A stretch of 64,000 bases of DNA from assembly GCA_021014325.1 (NCBI GenBank), contig CM037461.1:9143501-9207500 (forward strand), written 5' to 3'. A program made the translations under genes and the position numbers. Of this stretch, positions 23,166 through 34,300 are shown piece after piece. The first letter of the stretch is position 1. Each line of letters opens with the position of its first letter. This DNA comes from Plazaster borealis. Its lineage: Eukaryota > Echinodermata > Asteroidea > Forcipulatida > Labidiasteridae. The notes under the pieces are model-generated. The model saw nothing but the letters and a program-made list of their open reading frames with translations, did no database searches and was not told the DNA's origin.

Positions 23166-25315
23166 TGACGTCATGATGACGTCAAATATTTTTCGAATCA
23201 GTAATGACATATCAAGCCTGTTTAAAAAAGAATTTGGATTAAAGCATTTTCCGTTAGCAATTTCTGACTTAAAGGGGCAAGAAATGAAAAAAATAATAAC
23301 AAATCGTGTGATGCCGTCATCATGACGTCATTACAAGTTTAACAGTAACTTGCCATTATCTAACGACTTGCCAAGTTTCAACATGATCGCACTAATGCTT
23401 TGGGAGATATACGACTTCAAAAAGTGCACCTTTAATGCCGCGTCACGTAACCCCCGATGACGTCATTGATCTGAAACTTCACAAATATAATGGTTGCCTG
23501 ACGATCAACATATGTGTGAATTTTGAAGTGATTGCACAAAACTTCACCACACACATCTATAAAAAGTCCATTTTTAAGAGTTTTCAACCTGCCGCTAGAG
23601 GGCGCTCTTGTGTATCGTGACGTCATCGGTATTTTTTTTTAATTGCCTACCCATGCCAGACACTAACATTGTTAAAAGCAAGTTCATAACTTTTGCCACT
23701 TTTGAATTACGAGGCACTTCCGGTTTCGACTGGAAGTAGAGGTCATGTGAGGTCACGCACACTGAATAAAATGAAGACCTATTTTATCCCTACCCAATCC
23801 CGCAAACAGAAACCTACGGTCTCTTGTGGCTGATTTGATACGGATTTTCAAATATTTAAAATAGAAACCTTTAAGATGACGTCACGTGACAGGTGATGAC
23901 GTCATCATAAACATTTTTGTTTTAGGATCATTATTGCACCAATGCCTTCCATCCCTGAAAGTTTCATTGCAATTGCTCCTTAGGAAGTATGCAAAAGGCC
24001 GCTTAGACGAAGCGTGCATTATCCCAATGGCTTTTTTTACTGAAACAGACAAACAAAAAAAAACAAAAATAAGAAAAAGTAGACATAATTGCATTTGTGC
24101 ACAAATGCAGAGCTGTTTCGCTTATATTTTTTTCAAATTACTCGATAAAGTGAATATGAAAGTCTTGTAGTGTGTACATAATCAAGTTAATAATACAATA
24201 TTTAATGCCTAGTACGATCGAATTCATTGTCTTTATATCTTGTAAAACTGTACCTTTAAGACAATATAACCTGACAAATTATGATGTCATGATGACCAAA
24301 AAATTTTTTTCGAAGCAGTTATGACATATCAAGCCTGTTTAAAAAAGAATTAGGATTAAAGTATGTTCCGTTAGCAATTTCTGACTTAAAGGGGCAAAAA
24401 ATGAAAAAAATCATAACAAACTTTGTGATGACGTCATCATGACGTCACTTCACATTTTGCAAGAACGTGCCAATATCTAACAACCTACCAGGTTTCAACA
24501 TGATCGCGCTAATACTTCAAGAGATATATGACTTCAAAAAGTGCACCTTTAATGCCGTGTCACGTGACCCCCGATGACGTCATTGATCTGAAACTTCACA
24601 CGTATGATGGCTGTCTGACGATCAACATATAATTAAAAAAGAATTTTGATTTAATCATGTTCCGTTAGCAATTTCTGACTTAAAGGGGCAAAAAATGAAA
24701 AAATCATAACAAATCGTGTGATGACGTCATCATGACGTCTTTACAGGTTTAACAGGAACTTGCCATTATCTTACGACTTGCGAAGTTTCAACATGATCGC
24801 ACTAATACTTCAGGAGATATACGACTTAAAAAAGTGCACCTTTAATGCCGCGTCACGTGACCCCCGATGACGTCATTGATCTGAAACTTCACACATATAA
24901 TGGCTGCCTGAGGATCAACATATGTGTAAATTTTGAAGTGATTGCACAAAACTTCACCACACACATCTTCAAAAAGTCCATTTTGAAGAGTTTCCAACTT
25001 GCCACTAGAGGGCGCTCTTGTGTATTGTGACGTCATCGGTATTTTTTTTTAATTGCCCACCCTTGCAAGACACTAACATCGTTAAAAGCAAGTTCATAAC
25101 TTTTGCCACTTTTGAATTACGAGGCACTTCCGGTTTCGACCGGAAGTAGAGGTCATGTGAGGTCACGCACACTGAATAAAATGAAGACCTATTTTATCCC
25201 TACCCAATCCCGCAAACAGAAACCTACGGTCTCTTGTGGCTGATTTGATATAGATTTTCAAATAATTTAAAATAGAAACCTTTAACATGACGTCACGTGA
25301 CAGGTGATGACGTCA
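23166..25315. promoter_or_regulatory. Cluster of 15 exact CRE-like TGACGTCA octamers
   Basis: Exact octamers start at 23166, 23177, 23323, 23458, 23618, 23878, 23897, 24429, 24440, 24575, 24722, 24868, 25028, 25288 and 25308. TGACGTCA is the consensus for CREB/ATF-family bZIP dimers. Several occur in pairs 11 to 20 bp apart, and one pair flanks CACGTGAC, an E-box-like word. The sites belong to repeat units, so they may be sequence baggage of an element, not host regulation. Confidence 0.35.
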
Positions 25316-25491
25316 TCATGACGGATTTCTTTTAGGACCTTTCTTGCACCAATGCCTTTCATCACTGAAAGTTTCATTGCAATTGCTCATTGGGAACATT
25401 GCAAATTAGTGCTTAGAAAATATTAGTTCTTAGGATGACAAATAAAAAAATTTAAAAAAAACAATAATAAAAAAACTTTAACGAAAACAAG

Positions 25492-25520
25492 AGCTGTTTC
25501 GCTTCGCTAGCGAAACAGCT
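25492..25520. other. Hairpin at the end of the TGACGTCA block
   Basis: AGCTGTTTCGCT and AGCGAAACAGCT form a 12-bp perfect stem with a 5-nt loop. Fragments of the same word (AGCTGTTTCG) appear near 22988 and 24112, just inside the left edges of the two unit starts, so the motif marks element ends. Confidence 0.7.
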
Positions 25521-25954
25521 AATTAAAAAAAAAGACTGTTTTGATTTGAACTCCTAAGAGAAGATTTATCTTACTTGTCATGTGGGTATGTCATGTATAT
25601 ACTATGGGTTTCACTGCAGATGAATTATCTGCATCAAGTTAAGATAGTAAAAGGATGCATCTCTTTGCAAACTAGTTTAGTGTTAAATAAATAAAAAAAC
25701 ATAACAACCGGCCTTGTTTGGTCGTGAGTTAATTACTGGCCAGACACTAAAATTACTAGCCTTGGGCCTGTGGTCCATTGCAAATTTCCTAAAATATTCC
25801 AATAGAAATTTAGAATTTTGTCAAAGGTACCCTTTTCGCAAAAAAACTGTCTTGCTTCAACAGAAGACCCTTCACCTTTGACATGCCCTTATTGACTTAA
25901 ATGTACCTATCCAAACATCAACCTAACCTTTATTCTGATACTGTCTATAAAACT
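25521..25954. other. No gene recognised
   Basis: AT-rich spacer before the minisatellite. Confidence 0.5.
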
Positions 25955-26945
25955 GAACAGTTCTCACAAGTTAGTACGTAAAGCAAACATACCCCTAGTT
26001 TCAAGGAATAGGTCTCACAAGTCAGTTCGTAAAGCGAACTAAACCCCATATCAAGGAACAGGTCTTACAAGTTACATAAAGCGAACTACCTCTCATATCA
26101 AGGGAAAGATCTCACAAGTTAGTACGTAGAGCAAAACAGCCCTCATATCAAGGAACAGGTCTCACGAGTTATTATTTGATGTGAACTACCCCTCATATCA
26201 AGGAACAGGTCTCATAAGTTAGTGTGCAACGCGAAATAACCCTCTATATTAAGGAACAGGTCTCATAAGTTAGTATGTGAAGTGTACGTAATGTGAACTA
26301 CCCCCGATATCAAGGAACAAGTCTCAGAAGTTCGTACGTAAAGCGAACTACCCCTCATATCAAGGGACAGGTCTCATAATATTTGAGTCATTAAAGCGAA
26401 CTACCCCTTACATCAATGAACAGTACTCACCAGTTAGTACGTAAAGCAAACTACCCCCATATCAAGGAACAGGTCTCGCAAGTTAGCAAGTGAAGTGTGT
26501 GTAAAGTGAACTACCCCTGATATTAAAAAACGAGTCTCAGTTCATACGTAAAGCAAATTACCCCTTATATCAAGGGACAGGTCTCAGAAGTTAGTACGTA
26601 AAGCGAAATAACCATGTATATCAAGGAACAGATCTCATTAGTTTGTAAGTAAACTGTGCGTAAAATGAACTACCCCTTATATAAAGGAACAGATTTCACA
26701 AGTTAGTACGTGAAGTAAAAACAGCCCTTATATAAAGGAACAGGTCTCACAAGTTAGTACGTAAAGCGAACTACCCCGTACATCAACGAACATATCTCAC
26801 AAGTTAGTACGTACAAAGCGAACTAACCCCCATATCAAGGAACAGGTCTCACAAGTTAGCAAGTGAAGTGTGCGTAAAGCGAATTACCCCTCATATCAAG
26901 GGACAGGTCTAAGAAGTTAGTACGTAAAGCGAAATAACCATATAT
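25955..26945 (+). repeat. Minisatellite, unit about 50-58 bp
   Basis: About 19 units of the pattern AAGGAACAGGTCTCACAAG followed by TTAGTACGTAAAGCGAACTA and CCCCTCATATC repeat head to tail. Some units carry an extra 10-12 bp (AAGTGTGCGTAAAG), so two length classes alternate irregularly. No long frame crosses it. The array ends abruptly at TATATAGGCC. Confidence 0.9.
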
Positions 26946-29433
26946 AGGCCGTTGACTTAATACAATGACAATGTGAATTATATAACTTTTGGCGTTCTGG
27001 ACATGTAGCCACTGCCGAAGTCATCAATTTGAACACTGCCATACAGTCCCACCATTGAGGTAGGCCAATTGTTAATTCGTCATAGCGAATCACTTAATTC
27101 GTTAGAATGGATTATTAATTCGTGATAACAAATAAATAACTTGTAAAAACAAATTATTTTAGTAGCTTTAACGATTATTAACTCGCTACGAATTACTTAT
27201 TAAGTTATAACGGATTACTAATTCGTAAGAAAGAATTCTTTGACTTAATTAACTATGAATTACATTCCGCTGATAACAACACTTTCGTTCTTGGCACGAC
27301 AGGGCTTTCGTAGCAAATAATTGTTTCAGGTTGATGATTTAAACTTTGGTTTATATGCTATTGTAACATTTGTTGTCCTTTTATTGCTGAGTTCTTCGTG
27401 GGCTAAAATAGTAAAGGGATATGAGTTTATTGTTAATTTTGACTCTTCACCCCCAAATCCTATACTGACCCTATAGCCAGGGAAAGGGTAATTTCCCTTT
27501 CATACAACTTTGCCCCAATCAGGTCTAGTTCTTGCCCCATAAGTCCCCAGCACAAACAAGTCCACTGCACCCGCAGCAACGTCCCGAAACCCGGGTGGTC
27601 TTTTTGCCTACATATTGAGCGGAGTGTTGATACACCCGACGCTGAGTGCAGAAACAATTATTCTAAAATTGTGTGAATGAACTTAGACAGAAACAATTTG
27701 ATGATCGGACGTACACTTTTTGTTTTGCCATGTCCTAAATACGCTTCCGTGGAGAACATAAAGTGCAACGTGCCACAATGTAATTTACCACACAGTCCAT
27801 AGGACAGGAGTTCTTGCAAGGGAAATCCAATGACCTTGCGTTGTACAAGAAAATGGTTAACATCTACACGTTTGATACTGTAGCTTATTTCATAAAATGC
27901 GGCGCTGTGCGACATCTCCGACACAATGCAGTGATTGCACAATACCGGTACAGCAAGCTATACAGCCTTGATGTCAGATTTGTCACTTAAAATTGGTGAT
28001 TGTCGTGGAAAATATTGTACTTTGATTAGTTTTATTGGCCTGAAATGACTCTTAGTAAAAGCATTTGCGTTTTCAAAATGATTTGTGTAGTATAGGTAAC
28101 TAAAATTGAACTTATTTTGAAAAGTTGTGTTTTTTACCAACCAAATACTTACACTTTACAGAGCCTTGGGTTTTGTTTGGGTTGTTCTCAAAACCCCTCG
28201 ACCCCCACGACCCCTCGATGTCCGCCCCATATTCAAAACGTGTCCCAAATCCGAATTCATAAAACATCACATTACGGCCGAGTAAGGATTTAGAATTCAC
28301 AGCATGCGGTCCATTGCTAGCAGGCGACGCGACTTCCGACGGCCACTTTTTGCCTTTGTATTAATTATTTAACTTAATATGAAGTATTTTCAAAATGATT
28401 TTCCTCTAAATTAAAGATATCCAGCTCGTTTTCTGTCAAACGGAAAGCCCCAGTATTCTAATGTGATCAGCAGTTTTTAGCCAAAGGGAAGTGTGCTCAC
28501 AACTTGGTGAGTTGGATAAAAATAAAACACATGCATCAAAAGGAGGAAGTCTGGCTACATTATACACTACATGTACAACAGACTCGAGCGATGCATAATG
28601 TAGAACCATACGTTCTTCTATAGTCTGGCTCCTAGGTTTTGTTAATGTTTTACTTATAGGATGCGGCAGCAAGCACAGCTTGAATTTTTCTGCTAGCATG
28701 GAAAGGGGAAACATTGCTGCATCATGTTTATGGGAACTGTATGGTAGGATCATCACGTAATGAGTTGGCCATAATCGTACTCAGGCGGTAAACACAAGTT
28801 TCCAGTTGGGATATAATCATTATTCAGGCTCGGGTCGGCCAAAAGATATGCATGGCACTGCAAAATGAACTGCGAGCATGAGTCACACATATAACATGTA
28901 CACACATATAAATGCGGAATAAATGGCGTCATTGTGACGTCGTCCGGCATTTTAGGCCATCAAATAGTTAAACAGTATCCCACAAGTATATGATCAAGAA
29001 AAGAATAACAAATGAATTTACAAAACCTATTCGGTTTTGAAAGAGCGAAAGAATAATAAAAAGAAGAAAAACAAATAAAAATCCTGACGAGAACAACAGC
29101 TGTTCCGACCAGTGCGCCTAAACAGCTAATAACTCATCCCATCAAAGTTTTTTTTTCACCGAGTATGAAATCTGAATGGGGAATAATGTACAACTATAGA
29201 CTTACATTAATTTACTTATATATATTTTCAGAATGGAAGGCGTATTCAAATCATTTAGAACAAATACATTATTTCTGATCTGACTGAAAAGAGGGATTAG
29301 CGAAAACCAAATGTATACCCCCGACAACTCACCCCCCGAATTTTAAATCAAATTCACAATGAACTCGAAGACTACAAATTTGAAAGGGAAAAAAACGTAA
29401 TTCCTGTTTAAACCGGAAGATTCTCATGCTTGA
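26946..29433. other. No gene recognised
   Basis: About 2.5 kb. At 27060-27260 the words TAATTCGT and ACGAATTA recur in both orientations in very AT-rich DNA. Minus-strand frames of 94 to 106 codons at 27658-27942 and 28436-28756 have no recognisable domain or splice context. Confidence 0.45.
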
Positions 29434-29734
29434 AAATAACAAGCCTGTGAGAATTTGGGCTCAATTGGTCATCGAAGTTCCAAGAAAATGATGAAAGAAA
29501 AAACACCCTTGTTGTACAAATTTGTGTGCTTTCAGATAGGAATAAAAACTTCTTGCAAGAAGTTTTTATTATTTTAGTGAGAAATTACCTCTTGCTCAAA
29601 AACTGCGTTACTTCATAGGGAGTCTTTTCCTACAATGTTTCATACTATCAACAGCTCTTCATTGCTTGTTACCAAGTAAGTTTTTATGCTAATATTTGTT
29701 TTGAGTCATTACCAAACATGTACGATACCTTTAA
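29434..29734 (-). mobile_element. TTAA-flanked MITE, copy C (truncated at left)
   Basis: It begins inside the family consensus (ATAACAAGCCTGTGAG) without the usual left inverted repeat, and runs to the right end ACATGTACGATACCTTTAA. Orientation is as in copy B. Confidence 0.7.
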
Positions 29735-30956
29735 TGCCCATATAGTGGAAAATCCATTATGCGAAACAAAAAAGGGAAATATCAATCCATACCTAACCAC
29801 TACCAGTGCCTCAAAACCCATATAATAAAATTGAAAAAAATAAATAAATAAAACCTTAATTATTGTGCTGACCCTGATCCGAGCTTTTAGATGTCAGCAG
29901 TTATTTTTTTATGTTGGTTTAGCTCTTAAACTATGGTGGCTCTGAAGGGTAACGCACATATCTTTGCAAATATCTTTGCAATTTGCGATGTCGCAAAAAC
30001 TTTTGCAAGTATCTTTGTAAAGTCGCAAATATTGGTGCATACTTTCTCGCATACTTTCTCGCATACTTTGCACATTTGTGCCGGGTATTTTTTCAAGAGC
30101 CTAAAGGGTCTTAAAGTTGTTTGGGTTCCCGCCTTTGTTCCGTTCACATGTACACTAGGGTGGGTAGTCGGTTGCAGTTTGGGTACGATTGATTACTCTT
30201 CTGCTCTTTCCGCTGCATTGAATTAGAAATAGGCATATCTGCGGTAGTTTTTTGATGAATCTTGACAAAAAAAGTCAATAAGTCAACAGATCAGCATTAT
30301 GCCACCTTAAAAGATATCAGTGGTGAGGATTGTTAATGTTCCATGTTTTCTAGTTCTGATAATTGGTTGTCCAGGAAGCGCAACAATGCCAACAAACTAG
30401 CACTCAATACTTCTCCAATAATACCGCTGTCTAGTACATAGTACTAGGCCTTACGTTAGGCCCCTATTTTTTGTTTTGATTTTTTGTTTTAATGTTATGT
30501 TTTAATGTTATGTTTAAATAGGCCCCTTATAGACTATGTAGCAGCCTATGCTCTTGTACTAATGCCATTCTATTTTTCATCCATTGTACTAGCACTGGTA
30601 GACCTTTTAAACTTGTTGTGGATCAATAAATCATCAGATATTTTTGTTTAATGCAATAACGCTGAGGTAGTTAGTAGTAGCTACACCGTGAGTGCGTGAC
30701 CTTGGGTCATTAAAATTGTATATATAATCCTGTCAACTCAAAGACTGTATGTACTTGCTTCATTTCCAATTAATGTTTGTTTCTTGAATTTTGAGGTGTA
30801 GAAGGCAAATACCTAATGTCCATGACAAGCATAAATTATTGATTATTTTTAATTCAAGGTGTTCCACATCTAGTGAGAACAGATTGTGGCACTGAAAACA
30901 CCCTTGTGGAAGATAGACTTCTGGTGGGTTTTACAGTTCAGTGTTCACAAGCCTAC
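29735..30956. other. No gene recognised
   Basis: AT-rich. A stretch at 30430-30640 with repeated TTTTAATGTTATG words, ending in GATCAATAAATC, looks like a LINE or mRNA 3' end, but no coding part precedes it. Confidence 0.35.
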
Positions 30957-33541
30957 TTAATGACATAGTCCTGTAAGTATGCTGGGGGTTTTATGGTGTG
31001 ACTGGACTGACGAGTGCATGCTGTTGGATTTTGAGGGGTTTCTACTGCGTTTTGGGTGGTGGGTGGTGGAATTTCTAAGTCGGAAGTCAATCGGGGTTTG
31101 GAGAGATTTCTTCAAATCTCTTCTATTTCGACGGTAGGTTATTCCTTCAGGCGTTTGTACAATAAATGACCGTGGTGTAGATGCACTTGCATCACTCGAT
31201 GCTTGTTTCCACATGTTGTTATCTCGCGACTGGACTGACGAGTGCATGCTGTTGGATTTTTGAGTAAAAACTGTACTATGATCATGGAGCAAAAAGCCTA
31301 CCATCATTCACAGCAGGAGCACCAGTTCTTGAATGATGGTAGGCTTTTTGCTCCATGATCATAGTACAGTTTTTACTGTTGTTGTTTGTCAGATATCTTA
31401 GTTGGTGTGTCATTAATCGTTTGCGGCTGGAGAAGTTTCAAAGATGTCGGAAAACGTGTTTGGGTGCGTCTTCCGGAAAACAACTGAGGAGGTGAGGGTA
31501 GTCCATCGTGGGGCGTGTTTCGAAGATCCAGCAGGGCGAGGTATGGGTCAACTTTATCCGCTTTGGCTTTATTTAGTAAGTAGTCGTTTCACAATTTGGA
31601 CTGCTTTTTCTACACGACCGTTTGATTGCGGATAGTGAGGGGATGACGTGGTGTGTTTAATTTGATAGTCATCAAAGAATGTACGAAATTCACTTGATGC
31701 AAACTGCGAGCCATTATCAGAAATCAGCTGATCAGGTATGCCATAACGAGCAAACTGTTGCTTACAGTTACGGATGATTGCAGAAGATTTGGTGGAGGTC
31801 AATTTGCAGATTTCAATGTAATTGGAATAATAATCCACTAACACGAGGTAATGGTCTGTGTCAAGTTCACACAGATCTGCGCCTTTTTTTTCTGCCATGG
31901 TTGTATTGGTATTTCATGTGCAATCATTGGTTCTTTTTGGTTCTTGTTTTGGTGTGTATTACAAATTTCACAGCGTGCAACCATGTCACTGATTTGAGCT
32001 GACATCCCTGGCCAGTACACAATGTCCCTTGCCAGTCTCTTTGATTTCTCGATTCCCTGGTGGCTTTCATGGATTTTTCCAAGCATCATTTGTCAAAATT
32101 TCGCGGGAACAGCAACTTTGTCAGCTTTGAAGATAATACCCTCTTCGAGGGTGAGCTGATCACGAATATCACAATATAGACGTAAGTCGGTGGCTAATTG
32201 CGATTTAAATTCGGGCCAGCCAGTGTGGATTGTTTTCTGTAGTGCAGTCATGATAGGATCCTTCCCACTTTCAGATTAAAGTTCTGCGATTCTCGTAAAT
32301 GACATAGGCAAACATGTCACCATGCATTTCGGAATTGTGTTGTCATCATCTTCAACAGCTTCAGGTAGGAAACTTCTACTGAGTGCGTCTGCTATCACAA
32401 GCTCTTTTCCACGTCTGTAGCCAACATCCATATCGTATTTCTGAATCCTAAGCAACATACGCTGTAAATGTGGTGGAGTTTCAGCGAGCGGCTATTTCAT
32501 GATTGATTCCAATGGCTTGTGATCTGTTTCCATATGAAATTTATTACCAAAGAGATATTGTTGAAATCTTTCGCACCCAAATGCGATTGCCAACAGTTCT
32601 TTCTCATTTTGGGCATAACGTTGATGTGACAGTGTTAGCTAACACGATGCATATGCTACTGGCTTCTCGTTTTGAAGCAAAACAGCTCCAAGTCCATCTT
32701 GGGAGGCATTGGAACTGAGAGTAATTGGCTTGTTTACGTCAAAATACTGAAGCAACGGTGCTTCGGTGATTAAACTTTTCAGTTTGCTAAAAGCATCGTC
32801 TTGCTCTGGTCTCCAGTGCCAAATACGTCTTGTTCAAGTAGTTTATGCAGGGGTACTGTGACAGTAAACAAATTTGAGATAAATTTTGCGACATAATTTA
32901 TCATTCCCATGAAGCGTTGCAGTTCAGTTTTGTTTGTTGGCACTTTCATGCCTCGGATTGCTTCTATCGTATGGGGATCCCACTTTACCCCATCAGCAGT
33001 CAGTTTGTGGCCAATGTATGTGACCTTATTGACTTTAAACCTGCATTTGGCTGGATTCAACTTGATGTTGCAGTCTTGCACGCATTGAAGTACTTTTTCA
33101 AGTCTGGCATCATGCTGTTCAGCATTTACTCCCCAGACAAGAATATCATACATGATAACTTTGACTCCTTCCAAATCTTCAAAGATTTGGCTCATGGTGC
33201 GATGGAATATTTTGGAATATTATAAATGTACAGAGATGTGAGCCCTCATCATCTAGTTGTATTTGCCAGTACCCGCAGTTGGCGTCAAGGGTTCTAAATA
33301 CTTTAGCATTCGGAGTGCGAGAGATGACTTCATCAATCAATTGCATTGGGTAGTGCTCTTGTTGAATAGCATTGTTCAAATCCTTGGGGTCACAACAAAT
33401 GGGTACTTTGTCACTGTTTTTCTTGGCTACTACCACATGCTAATTACCCATTCCGTGGGCTGACTCTGCATTACTATTACACAAAGTTTCTCCATTCGGT
33501 ACAGCTCTGTTTTAACCTTCTTCAGGGTTTTCACTAGCCCA
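30957..33541 (-). pseudogene. Ty3/gypsy copy A, 3' half: RT, RNase H, integrase
   Basis: Reading right to left, RT starts at 33436 with AKKNSDKVPICCDPKDLNN and YWQIQLDDEG. An internal deletion then removes the middle of the palm. It resumes at 33195 with VIMYDILVWG, where a Tyr replaces one of the two catalytic aspartates. Next come YRRGKELVIADALSRSF (end of RNase H, 32400), the integrase zinc finger (HESHQGIEKSKRLARD and CEICN, about 32060) and the integrase core. The core keeps LVDYYSNYIE, SDNGSQF and GRVEKAVQ, so D, D and E are present. The C-terminal tail reads TPEGITYRRNRRDL at 31130. Stops, shifts and a palindromic insertion make it inactive. The 5' half lies at 42797-44165, beyond the inserted element B. 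Confidence 0.85.
31263..31377. repeat. Perfect 48-bp inverted repeat with 19-nt loop
   Basis: The arm at 31263-31310 (AGTAAAAACTGTACTATGAT...) is exactly the reverse complement of the arm at 31330-31377. It lies within the C-terminal region of gypsy copy A. A 29-bp direct repeat (GACTGGACTGACGAGTGCAT...) occurs near 31001 and again near 31229, right beside the left arm. Local template switching during replication or repair would give this arrangement. Confidence 0.85.
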
Positions 33542-33591
33542 AATTTAGTGCCGGCTAATTTTCTGTACATGAACGTAGTATCACAGAGTAT

Positions 33592-34211
33592 TGTGATGAA
33601 TCACTAACTACAAGTTGTATTATTGGTTTCAACTGTATGATGCAAAGGAATTGTTAAGTGGGCGGGTCTTAAGTCACCTACCGGGATTTGATTGGTTAAA
33701 CTATGGGCAATGCTTTAACATTGTCATATACTTGTATTATGGATGTTGGCCTATAAAAGGCAGAGCTGGTGAGAATAAACCTCACTTCTTCATCAGGTGG
33801 GACCAAAGAAGTCAAACTAATCTCCTGTGTCTTAATTAATTGTTGATTGTGTGATTATTGGTAGCCTAGGACAGGGGTGTGCTCCACAGTGATCCACACC
33901 TAATCCCCAACTAGTCCACCCAATCCACCCCATCCACCCCATCCACCCCATCCACTTTAGAGTCCACCAGGGCCCATCCACCCCTCCTCCAAAACCATAG
34001 GATTGTCCACCCCTACCCTCCACTCCGCAAGGCCCCACAGCCCAGATCCACCCCTAGTATTAGTCCACCCTATACTGTGGCAGTATTGAGAAGGCCTAGC
34101 AACACACTGTGGAAGAATCTATCACATCACCAGGCAGTGGTATTCAACCGCAGGGGCTGACGCCATTGGACCTGGCCAGGCCAGGAAGGTTGATTGGCAA
34201 CAGTCGTTACA
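33592..34211 (+). repeat. 5' LTR of gypsy B (620 bp)
   Basis: It begins TGTGATGAATCAC and ends CGTTACA, the TG...CA ends of LTRs. It contains TATAAAAG at 33752, AATAAA at 33774 and a short tandem array of CCATCCACC near 33925-33955, with three full units against two in the 3' LTR. That difference of 9 bp explains the length difference of the LTRs. Confidence 0.92.
33752..33759 (+). promoter_or_regulatory. LTR TATA box
   Basis: TATAAAAG lies 160 bp into the LTR. AATAAA follows 22 bp later, so the polyadenylation signal sits unusually close to the presumed transcription start. The same pair is present in the 3' LTR at about 41978 and 42000. Confidence 0.6.
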
Positions 34212-34212
34212 T

Positions 34213-34230
34213 TGGTGGCAGCGGTGGGAT
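34213..34230 (+). other. Primer-binding site, tRNA-Leu-like
   Basis: TGGTGGCAGCGGTGGGAT starts one base after the LTR. It is complementary to an 18-nt 3' end ending in CCACCA. From memory this matches metazoan tRNA-Leu (AAG/TAG isoacceptors) including the added CCA. The match is to recalled tRNA sequence, not a search. Confidence 0.75.
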
Positions 34231-34300
34231 CCACCGTGGTGAGTGACGATAGATCAAGAGGATACATCAGTTGCTGGCAAGTTTGGAATCAGAAGAAGAA

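Larger units (their letters stand above)
22966..25520. repeat. Three-part repeat block rich in TGACGTCA
   Basis: A unit of about 1.1 kb starts at 22966 (AGACATAATTGCATTTGTGC). Its first half recurs from 24081 to about 24629, and its second half recurs from about 24631 to 25434. Shared landmarks are CCCCCGATGACGTCATTGAT, CTAGAGGGCGCTCTTGTGTA and ACGAGGCACTTCCGGTTTCG. The block closes with a hairpin at 25492-25520. No transposase-like frame is present. This looks like a non-autonomous element with one partly collapsed tandem duplication. Confidence 0.75.

Noticed and set aside
25955..26945. CRISPR-like array
   Set aside because: The unit is one continuous 50-58-bp repeat with no variable spacers, and the DNA is eukaryotic.
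29926..30226. Overlapping frames with FANIFAI/SHTFSHTF repeats
   Set aside because: They come from short direct repeats (TATCTTTGCAA, CATACTTTCTCG) and are open on both strands.
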